5,061 bases of DNA from contig CAZDMQ010000124.1 of NCBI GenBank assembly GCA_964506685.1, forward strand, positions 1 to 5,061, written 5' to 3'. The number at the start of each line of letters is the position of its first letter. Position 1 is the first letter of the stretch. The position numbers were made by a program, and so were the translations under genes. Under the pieces are notes generated by a model, which saw nothing but the letters and a program-made list of their open reading frames with translations, ran no database searches and was not told the origin of the DNA. The DNA comes from UBA5336 sp964506685. GTDB lineage: Bacteria > Pseudomonadota > Alphaproteobacteria > Caulobacterales > Hyphomonadaceae. Shown piece after piece: positions 1 to 5,061 of the stretch.

Positions 1-534
1 GGGGATCCGGATCGAGCCGCCGCCGTCGCTGGCCTGCGCCAGGGGCACGACCCCGCTTGCCACCGCCGCCGATGCCCCTCCGGAAGAGCCGCCGGATGTG
101 CGGCTGGTATCCCAGGGGTTCCGGGTCTGGCCGTGCAGCGTGCTCTCGGTCGAGGTCGTCAGGCCGAACTCCGGACTGGTCGTGGCACCGAAGAGGACGA
201 GGCCCGCCTTGCGGTAGCGTCTTGTGATCTCGCTGTCGGCTTCGGCGACATTGTCCCGCCACGCACGTGAGCCATTGGTCAGCGGCGCGCCAGCAACTTC
301 CACGGCGAGGTCCTTGGTCGGGTAGGGCACACCGGTGAACGGCGCGTCGGCGGGCAGGCCCGCTTCGACCTGGCGACGGGCGATCTCGGGGAACAGGCCC
401 GCGAAGCAATTGAGCTCGGCCTGCGCCTTCTCGGCCCGCGCGAGGGCAGCCTCAAGCAGTTCGGACGCACTCACCTGCCCGGTGGCGACCAGTTCGGCCA
501 GCCCAAGCGCGTCGTATTCGGTGTAGTCGTCCAT
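1..534 (-). CDS. Amidase-signature family hydrolase, N-terminal part (3' end off the left edge)
   Basis: This is the first 178 codons of an amidase-signature (AS) enzyme, a family that hydrolyses amide bonds with a Ser-cisSer-Lys triad and includes many amidases, fatty-acid amide hydrolases and GatA. Three family elements are visible: Lys74 in PYPTKDL, Ser150 in the Gly/Ser-rich SGGSSGG segment, and Ser174 in SDGGGSIRIP. The 24-residue spacing between the two serines equals that of Ser217/Ser241 in mammalian FAAH, so the triad looks intact. The N-terminal helix region (ALGLAELVATGQVSASELLE) is typical of the family. No signal peptide is seen, so a cytoplasmic location is likely. The ATG at 534 is preceded by a good GGGAGGAT Shine-Dalgarno sequence. 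Family members are usually 450-500 residues, so roughly 60% of the protein lies outside the window. The substrate cannot be inferred; GatA is not excluded by the fragment, but nothing specific supports it. Confidence 0.93.
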   Translation of the reverse strand, partial: MDDYTEYDALGLAELVATGQVSASELLEAALARAEKAQAELNCFAGLFPEIARRQVEAGLPADAPFTGVPYPTKDLAVEVAGAPLTNGSRAWRDNVAEADSEITRRYRKAGLVLFGATTSPEFGLTTSTESTLHGQTRNPWDTSRTSGGSSGGASAAVASGVVPLAQASDGGGSIRIP

Positions 535-599
535 GCGTCGAGATCCTCCCGGTTTCATTTCCCCCGAGTTTGACCGAGGGCGGACGGAAGGGAAAGGGG
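535..599. other. 65-base intergenic gap between metallopeptidase and amidase genes
   Basis: This is the longest gap in the window. It holds the amidase ribosome binding site. A weak inverted repeat (GGGAAA at 590-595 against TTTCCC at 558-563, with a loop of about 26 bases) is present, but it has no U-tract and a loop too long for a normal intrinsic terminator. I see no recognisable -35/-10 pair, although a promoter here cannot be excluded because alphaproteobacterial promoters are often poorly conserved. Confidence 0.4.
543..550 (-). promoter_or_regulatory. Strong Shine-Dalgarno site of the amidase gene
   Basis: The minus strand reads GGGAGGAT here, with the GGAGG core ending 10 bases before the ATG at 534. 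It is the clearest ribosome binding site in the window and fixes the amidase start. The other gene starts have weak or no recognisable site, so this gene may be translated independently of its upstream neighbours. Confidence 0.75.
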
Positions 600-998
600 T
601 CAATCCGCTTCGAGGATGGCATCGATCTCCTCGTCGGACCAGCCAAAGTGATGGGCGAGTTCGTGGATGAAGACATGGGCGACCAGCTCTTCAAGCGGCA
701 CGTCCCCGCGCGCCCGCCATTCGGCCAGGATGGGCTGGCGGTAGAGAAAGATCCGCGGGCTCTCGGGGGAGGGGAAGGTCACGCTTTCGTGGATCATCGC
801 CACCCCGACATATAGCCCGGTGAGCTCGTAGGGGTCGTCCATGCCGAAATCTGCGAGGATCTCGCTTTCGGCAAAGTCCCGCACGATGATAGAGACCCGC
901 GCGGCGGCGTCCCGCATGGGCTCCGGCAGGCCGGCGAGACAGGCTTCGCAGATGGCGAGAAAGGCTTCCGGGCTCTGCGGGTCAGGCTCCCGCGGCAT
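600..998 (-). CDS. Small zincin-like metallopeptidase family protein (DUF1025/Zincin_1 type)
   Basis: A 132-residue acidic protein with the zinc-protease motif HExxHxxGxxD near its C-terminus: His112, Glu113, His116, Gly119 and Asp122, in HELAHHFGWSDEE. In the known family two histidines and a third acidic ligand hold zinc, and the glutamate is the catalytic base. The family is a short, single-domain, widespread proteobacterial group annotated as possible metallopeptidases; the substrate is unknown. The central PRIFLYRQPI strand followed by a short helix before the HExxH helix is usual for the group, and the length fits. There is no signal peptide or membrane segment, so it is probably cytoplasmic. 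The ATG at 998 lies just after the stop of the ybjQ-like gene, in the same reading frame, and an in-frame TGA two codons before it rules out a longer start. No clear Shine-Dalgarno sequence is seen, so translation may rely on ribosomes finishing the upstream gene. Proteolytic activity is inferred only from the motif. Confidence 0.9.
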   Translation of the reverse strand: MPREPDPQSPEAFLAICEACLAGLPEPMRDAAARVSIIVRDFAESEILADFGMDDPYELTGLYVGVAMIHESVTFPSPESPRIFLYRQPILAEWRARGDVPLEELVAHVFIHELAHHFGWSDEEIDAILEAD

Positions 999-1001
999 GG
1001 A

Positions 1002-1322
1002 TCAGGCGAGCACCACGGCCGTGCCGGTGGCCGATACCATCATCATCGAGCCGCCCTGGCCGACCACTTCATAGTCGATGTCTACCCCGACCACGGCATT
1101 GCCGCCAAGCCGCGTTGCTTCCTCGACCATTTCCCGTACGGCGGTCTCCCGGGCCTCGCGGATCGTGCTCTCATAGGCATCCGAGCGCCCGCCGACGATG
1201 TCGCGCAGGCCGGCAAAGAGATCCTTGAAGATATGCGCGCCGATAATGGCCTCGCCCGCGACGAGCCCCTTGTAGGCGGTTATCTCCTGGCCCTGGATGG
1301 TGGGCGTGGTGGTGATGATCAT
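1002..1322 (-). CDS. ybjQ: YbjQ/UPF0145 family protein (putative heavy-metal-binding domain)
   Basis: A 106-residue protein that matches the YbjQ (UPF0145, PF01906) family along its whole length. It begins MIITTTPTIQG, which is the typical start of the family. It continues with the conserved VAGEAIIGAHIFKDLFAG and RDIVGGRSDAYE segments, then an amphipathic helix (residues about 52-71), and ends with LGGNAVVGVDIDYE and a hydrophobic beta strand carrying three consecutive methionines (residues 93-95). Family members assemble as small oligomers; a heavy-metal-binding role has been suggested, but the cellular function is not established. The open frame runs back to 1454, but the start at 1322 is chosen because it gives the usual family length and N-terminus and avoids overlapping the upstream uma2 gene. 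Only a weak site (CAGGG, about 11 bases upstream) precedes this ATG. The downstream metallopeptidase gene starts 3 bases after its stop, suggesting co-translation. The gene symbol is by family similarity only. Confidence 0.93.
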   Translation of the reverse strand: MIITTTPTIQGQEITAYKGLVAGEAIIGAHIFKDLFAGLRDIVGGRSDAYESTIREARETAVREMVEEATRLGGNAVVGVDIDYEVVGQGGSMMMVSATGTAVVLA

Positions 1323-1372
1323 CTGGAAGCTGGCCCTGCTGTCTTGAGGTCGATACCGCCTGATATGGGGCT
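1323..1372. other. 50-base intergenic gap between uma2-like and ybjQ-like genes
   Basis: The gap contains no convincing terminator hairpin or promoter. Near its ybjQ end a CAGGG on the minus strand may act as a weak ribosome binding site. The lack of a terminator is compatible with readthrough from the upstream genes. Confidence 0.35.
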
Positions 1373-1945
1373 TCAGCCGGCCAGCGGAAGGTCTTCCAGC
1401 CTGAAGGTGAGACCCGGGAGGGCGCCACAATGGAGTACGGCGTGCGGGCCGCATTTGGCCGGCTCGCCAAACTTTCCGTCGCCAGCCGGGCGGAAGACCA
1501 GCGTGTTGCGGGTTTCAAGGTCGATCATCAAGTATTCCTGCGCGCCGAAACGGGCATAAAGTGGGGCTTTGACCTCGCGGTCCTTGCGCAGGCTGTCATC
1601 GGCAATCTCGATGATGGGGGCGACGTCTGCGCCTTTGAGATCCTTCAGTGCGATATCTCTTGGATAGACCCACATGTCTGGTGAAGGCGCTTCATGGGGC
1701 GGCAGAAGAAGCGTCGTGTCGATCATGACGCGATAGCGGGCCGGACGCAACTTCATCAACCATTCGCCAATGGCCATCTTTGCGTCGGCATGATCAAATC
1801 CTTCATCTGGCATGTCGACAATGATCCCCTCGATCAATTCGATGCGGCCGGGATCATCGAAGAAACCACCGCGTGCCAAGCCGTTCAGTTCCTCAACGGT
1901 CACCTTGTGGCGCGTGTCTTCGAGAATTGGCAGGGTGGCTTTCAT
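1373..1945 (-). CDS. Uma2 family (DUF820) putative PD-(D/E)xK endonuclease
   Basis: A 190-residue protein of the Uma2/DUF820 family, which has a restriction-endonuclease-like fold and is predicted, not generally proven, to cut nucleic acid. Visible family elements, in order: an N-terminal VTVEELNGLA helix; RIELIEGIIVDM (residues 34-45), the usual opening strands; PSPDMWV with candidate metal ligand Asp90; PIIEIADDSLRKDREVK with Glu113 and Lys126; then YARFGAQEYLMIDLETR and a C-terminal strand. The Asp, Glu and Lys positions fit an intact active site. Length is normal (about 180-200). The ATG at 1945 gives the expected N-terminus but has no clear Shine-Dalgarno sequence. The gene begins 33 bases after the mutB stop and in the same reading frame. 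Members of this family are often found in many copies, scattered without a fixed partner, so the position behind mutB may carry no functional meaning. I see no adjacent antitoxin, methylase or transposase. Confidence 0.92.
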   Translation of the reverse strand: MKATLPILEDTRHKVTVEELNGLARGGFFDDPGRIELIEGIIVDMPDEGFDHADAKMAIGEWLMKLRPARYRVMIDTTLLLPPHEAPSPDMWVYPRDIALKDLKGADVAPIIEIADDSLRKDREVKAPLYARFGAQEYLMIDLETRNTLVFRPAGDGKFGEPAKCGPHAVLHCGALPGLTFRLEDLPLAG

Positions 1946-1978
1946 GAAGAGGATATCTCACGGGTTGACGCCGACCGC
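1946..1978. other. 33-base gap between mutB and the uma2-like gene
   Basis: No hairpin, promoter or good ribosome binding site is visible. The shortness of the gap and absence of a terminator are compatible with mutB readthrough into the uma2-like gene. Confidence 0.35.
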
Positions 1979-4144
1979 CTACTCTGCCGCGACGCCGGTG
2001 CCGGGCTCGCCATCCTCCTCCAGCGCCTCGAGCATGCGCACGGCCGCATCGGCGATTACCGTGCCGGGCGGGAAGATCGCGGATGCGCCAGCCGCGTGAA
2101 GCGCGTCGAAATCGCCCGGCGGGATGACGCCGCCGACCATGATCTTTGTCGCCATCGCGCCTTCATTGCCCAGCGCGCGTTTCAGCTCCGGCACCAACGT
2201 CAGGTGCCCGGCGGCCAGCGAGGAAGCGGCCACGATATCGACGCCGGCCGCACGCGCGGCCTTTGCCGCTTCCTCGGGCGTCTGGAAGAGCGGACCGATC
2301 TCGACATCCCAGCCAAGGTCCATCAGAGCCGAGGCGACGACCTTCTGGCCGCGGTCGTGGCCGTCCTGCCCCATTTTCGCGATATAGACCTTCGGCTTGC
2401 GGCCGTGCTTCCTGACGAAGGTGGCAGCCTTCTCCTGGGCGACCTGTGCCCCGCCGGTTGCGGCAACACCCGGGCCATAGACGCCCTGGAGCGACCGGAT
2501 CACAGCCTGATGCCGGCCCTGGCTGCGCTCCACCGCTTCGGAAATCTCACCCACAGTGGCCTTGGCGCGCGCGGCATCCACCGCCAGCGCCAGCAGGTTC
2601 CCCTTGCCGGACTCCGCCGCGCCTGCGATGGCATCCAGCGCCTGATCGACGGCGGCCTGGTCGCGCTCGGCCCGCAGCCGGGCGAGCTTGTCGAGCTGCA
2701 TGCGGCGCACGGTGGCGTTGTCGACCTTGAGCACCGGTACGTCCTCGTCCTCGTCGAGCCGGAACTTGTTGACCCCGACCACGGTCTGCTCACCACTGTC
2801 GATGCGCGCCTGGGTGCGGGCAGCCGCCTCCTCGATACGGAGTTTCGGCAGGCCGTCCTCAATGGCCTTGGCCATGCCGCCCATGGCCTCGACCTCGGCG
2901 ATGTGTTCCAGCGCCCTGGCGGCCAGGTCATGGGTCAGCCGCTCGACATAGTAGCTCCCGCCCCAGGGGTCGATGGTCTGGCAGGCGCCGGCCTCCTGCT
3001 GCAGGAAAAGCTGGGTGTTGCGGGAGATGCGTGCGGAGAAGTCGGTCGGCAGGGCCAGCGCCTCGTCGAAGCTGTTGGTGTGCAGCGACTGGGTCTGCCC
3101 GCCGACGGCTGCGATGGCTTCGAGACAGGTGCGGATGACATTGTTGTAGACGTCCTGTGCGGTCAGCGACCAGCCCGAGGTCTGCGAATGGGTCCTGAGG
3201 CTCAGGGACTTGTCCGATGTCGGATTGAAGTGCTCCCTCACAAGCTTCGCCCAGATCAGGCGGGCGGCCCGCATCTTGGCGACTTCCATGAAGGTGTTCA
3301 TCCCGATCGCCCAGAAGAAGGAGAGCCGCGGGGCGAAGGCATCGACATCCAGGCCGGCCGCGATGCCGGCGCGGATGTATTCGATCCCGTCGGCGATGGT
3401 GTAGGCCAGTTCCAGGTCTGCCGTCGCGCCCGCTTCCTGCATGTGATAGCCGCTGATCGAGATCGAGTTGAAGCGCGGCATGTTCTGCGAGGTATAGGCG
3501 AAGATGTCGGAGATGATCCGCATGCTCGGCTTGGGCGGATAGATGTAGGTGTTCCGCACCATGAACTCTTTCAGGATATCGTTCTGGATCGTGCCCGACA
3601 GCTGCCCCGGCTTCACGCCCTGTTCCTCGGCGGCGACGATGTAGAGCGCCATCACCGGCAGCACGGCGCCGTTCATCGTCATCGACACCGACATCTGGTC
3701 GAGCGGAATGCCGGAGAACAGCGTGCGCATGTCATAAATGCTGTCGATGGCGACCCCGGCCATGCCGACATCGCCGACCACACGCGGATGGTCGCTGTCA
3801 TAGCCGCGGTGTGTGGCGAGATCGAAGGCAACCGACAGTCCCTTCTGCCCGGCGGCGAGGTTGCGGCGGTAGAACGCGTTGGAGTCCTCTGCTGTCGAGA
3901 AGCCGGCATATTGCCGGATCGTCCACGGCCGCTGGGTGTACATGGTGGGGTAGGGGCCGCGGCCGAACGGGGCGAGGCCGGGATAGTCGTCGAGGAAGTC
4001 GAGCGGGGCCGTGTCGGCGGCACTGTAGCTCGTCTTCACCGCGATGCCTTCCGGCGTCTGCCAGGGGGTGCCCTGTTCGGCAGGGCCAGAGCCCGCGCCG
4101 GGCGCACCGAGGTCGAGCGTGGTGAAATCGGGAAACTTGGTCAT
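1979..4144 (-). CDS. mutB: Methylmalonyl-CoA mutase large (B12-binding) subunit
   Basis: A 721-residue catalytic subunit of the adenosylcobalamin-dependent enzyme that interconverts (R)-methylmalonyl-CoA and succinyl-CoA, linking propionyl-CoA breakdown to the TCA cycle in the cytoplasm. The N-terminal TIM-barrel domain (about residues 45-560) has the hallmark RPWTIRQYAGFSTA, with Tyr79, and also Arg197 (MVRNTY) and His234 (SGYHMQEAG); these correspond to Tyr89, Arg207 and His244 of the Propionibacterium enzyme. The C-terminal B12 domain (about 580-710) has KMGQDGHDRG with Lys590, Asp594, His596 (the lower cobalt ligand) and Gly599, followed by the SSLAAGH and MVGGVIPPGDF motifs. Length and all key residues are normal, so it should be active. 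The ATG at 4144 overlaps the mutA stop as ATGA, with a weak GGGG site about 8 bases upstream, implying translational coupling. Isobutyryl- or ethylmalonyl-CoA mutase is less likely because of the adjacent small subunit and the barrel motifs. The name scpA is also used for such genes. Confidence 0.98.
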   Translation of the reverse strand: MTKFPDFTTLDLGAPGAGSGPAEQGTPWQTPEGIAVKTSYSAADTAPLDFLDDYPGLAPFGRGPYPTMYTQRPWTIRQYAGFSTAEDSNAFYRRNLAAGQKGLSVAFDLATHRGYDSDHPRVVGDVGMAGVAIDSIYDMRTLFSGIPLDQMSVSMTMNGAVLPVMALYIVAAEEQGVKPGQLSGTIQNDILKEFMVRNTYIYPPKPSMRIISDIFAYTSQNMPRFNSISISGYHMQEAGATADLELAYTIADGIEYIRAGIAAGLDVDAFAPRLSFFWAIGMNTFMEVAKMRAARLIWAKLVREHFNPTSDKSLSLRTHSQTSGWSLTAQDVYNNVIRTCLEAIAAVGGQTQSLHTNSFDEALALPTDFSARISRNTQLFLQQEAGACQTIDPWGGSYYVERLTHDLAARALEHIAEVEAMGGMAKAIEDGLPKLRIEEAAARTQARIDSGEQTVVGVNKFRLDEDEDVPVLKVDNATVRRMQLDKLARLRAERDQAAVDQALDAIAGAAESGKGNLLALAVDAARAKATVGEISEAVERSQGRHQAVIRSLQGVYGPGVAATGGAQVAQEKAATFVRKHGRKPKVYIAKMGQDGHDRGQKVVASALMDLGWDVEIGPLFQTPEEAAKAARAAGVDIVAASSLAAGHLTLVPELKRALGNEGAMATKIMVGGVIPPGDFDALHAAGASAIFPPGTVIADAAVRMLEALEEDGEPGTGVAAE
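4141..4144 (-). promoter_or_regulatory. ATGA start/stop overlap coupling mutA to mutB
   Basis: On the minus strand the four bases ATGA contain the mutB start codon and the mutA stop codon TGA, one base out of register. Such overlaps usually let a terminating ribosome restart on the next gene, which suits two subunits needed in equal amounts. Confidence 0.8.
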
Positions 4145-5061
4145 TCGGAAATCCCCAGTTCGGCATGGGCGAGTTCAAGCGTGGCGATCAGGTCGCAGCC
4201 CACGAACACATGGCTGTCGATGCCGTCGGCTTCGTGCTTGCCGGCAAGATAGAGCCGCTGCACCCCGGCGGTCTTCAGCGCGGCGGCGGCTTCGGCCGCT
4301 TCGGCGGCATAGCGGCCGTCCGAGCCGCAGAGGACGGCCAGCCGGCAGCCGGACGCCCCGAAGGCCGCCACCAGTTCGGACAGATCGCCCGGGGGGACCG
4401 GCGCCGTCTTCGCCTCGATGCCGCCGGCGGCAAACAGGTTGCGGGCGAAATCGGCGCGGGCGGAGTGCTCGGCAAGCGGTCCGAGCGTGGCCAGGAAGAT
4501 GGCCGGCCGGTCGCCAGTCTTCGACCTTTGCGTTTCGGCATGGTCGCGCAGGCGCTCGAAAGGCTCGGCGAGGCGGATCGGCCAGAGCGGTTCGGCCATG
4601 CTGTCCTCGCCGGCGGCGGGACGATTCGGGGCAAGGGCATCCAGCACCTCGGTGTCGACCGCGTCATGGCCGCCGGTGACACCCGGCTCCATCGTGACCG
4701 GCGTGATCTCGTCGAGCAGCGGGAATTCGCTCACCCCTGTCAGCGGGATCTTCCGGCGTCCGATCTCCTTCATCCGCCGGGCACGGGTATCGGCTATGCG
4801 GGCCTGCACCGCATCGGCCAGCAGGGAGGCGCCATAGCCGCCTTCGCCCTCGATGCGCTGGAACTCTGCCCAGCCGGCCTCTGCCAGCTCGCCCGCGAGT
4901 GTCCCGGTAAACCAGGCCCCGCCCGCCGGGTCGGTGACGCGGCCCAGCTGGCTCTCCTCCATGGCGATGATCTGGGTGTTGCGGGCCACGCGCCGGCCAA
5001 GCTCGTCCGGCACCCCGAGTGCCTCGTTAAACGGGCGCACCGTGATCACGTCCGCTCCGCC
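4141..5061 (-). CDS. mutA: Methylmalonyl-CoA mutase small subunit, C-terminal part (5' end off the right edge)
   Basis: The last 306 residues of the non-catalytic partner of MutB; full small subunits are about 600-650 residues, so about half is present. The frame stays open to the window edge, and the first visible residues, GGADVITVRPFNEALG, lie inside the barrel domain, so the GTG at 5049 is an internal valine and not a start. Next come RRVARNTQ and the TDPAGGAWF segment (visible residues 43-51), matching the NTQ and DPWGGSYY motifs of the large subunit. The C-terminal flavodoxin-like domain (about visible residues 185-306) has lost B12 binding: aligned with the MutB motif DxHxxG, the Asp, His and Gly positions are Leu196, Glu198 and Ala201. 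This degeneration is normal for the small subunit, which stabilises the heterodimer. It is first in the visible operon, so any promoter lies outside the window. Confidence 0.96.
   Translation of the reverse strand, partial: GGADVITVRPFNEALGVPDELGRRVARNTQIIAMEESQLGRVTDPAGGAWFTGTLAGELAEAGWAEFQRIEGEGGYGASLLADAVQARIADTRARRMKEIGRRKIPLTGVSEFPLLDEITPVTMEPGVTGGHDAVDTEVLDALAPNRPAAGEDSMAEPLWPIRLAEPFERLRDHAETQRSKTGDRPAIFLATLGPLAEHSARADFARNLFAAGGIEAKTAPVPPGDLSELVAAFGASGCRLAVLCGSDGRYAAEAAEAAAALKTAGVQRLYLAGKHEADGIDSHVFVGCDLIATLELAHAELGISE

Noticed and set aside
558..595. Possible terminator hairpin between metallopeptidase and amidase genes
   Set aside because: Only six bases pair, the loop is about 26 bases, and no T-run follows on the minus strand.
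1314..1323. Perfect 10-base palindrome GATGATCATC over the ybjQ start codon
   Set aside because: It follows from the codons for Met-Ile-Ile at the start of this family and is too short to call an operator.
1323..1454. N-terminal extension of the ybjQ-like frame up to 1454
   Set aside because: It would overlap the end of uma2 by about 80 bases and add an Arg/Pro-rich segment not found in the family; the ATG at 1322 gives the canonical N-terminus.
1694..4252. 852-codon plus-strand open frame antisense to mutB and part of uma2
   Set aside because: It is in exact codon register with the two genes on the other strand, so it stays open simply because they lack TTA, CTA and TCA codons. Its predicted protein is rich in Arg, Gly, His and Asp with no recognisable domain, and mutB beneath it is unmistakable.
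4044..4679. 211-codon plus-strand open frame opposite mutA
   Set aside because: The product is extremely Arg/Pro/Ser-rich, as expected for an out-of-frame reading of GC-rich coding DNA, and it overlaps a clear mutA coding region.
5047..5049. GTG at 5049 as the start of mutA
   Set aside because: The frame is open upstream to the window edge and the encoded residues before it (GGAD) match the family interior, so this is an internal valine.

Overview
The window is GC-rich and fully packed with genes, all on the minus strand. It looks like ordinary chromosomal sequence from a high-GC proteobacterium. Codon use and the style of the proteins suggest an alphaproteobacterium, possibly of the Hyphomonadaceae/Caulobacterales type, but that placement is an inference from general appearance. 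There are no RNA genes, mobile elements, CRISPR arrays or notable repeats that I can support.

Read in the direction of transcription (right to left), the order is: the C-terminal half of the small subunit of methylmalonyl-CoA mutase (mutA, cut by the right edge); the complete large, B12-binding subunit (mutB/scpA), joined to mutA by a 4-base ATGA overlap; a Uma2-family (DUF820) putative endonuclease; a YbjQ/UPF0145-family small protein; a small zincin-like metallopeptidase (DUF1025 type); and the N-terminal part of an amidase-signature hydrolase (cut by the left edge). Gaps between genes are 33, 50, 3 and 65 bases, so the set could be one transcript or two. No convincing promoter or terminator is visible in any gap.

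MutA and MutB form the heterodimeric adenosylcobalamin enzyme that interconverts (R)-methylmalonyl-CoA and succinyl-CoA, the last step of propionyl-CoA assimilation. All six residues I checked against the Propionibacterium enzyme are present in MutB, and the matching B12 motif is lost in MutA, as expected for this pair. The four downstream genes have no evident link to that pathway and look like housekeeping or uncharacterised neighbours.

I found no sign of a new biological system. The points of modest interest are the Uma2 gene directly behind mutB where a G-protein chaperone gene (meaB/argK) is often found, and the ybjQ and metallopeptidase genes sharing one reading frame, separated only by a TGA and one further codon. 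The very long plus-strand open frame opposite mutB is explained by codon bias.
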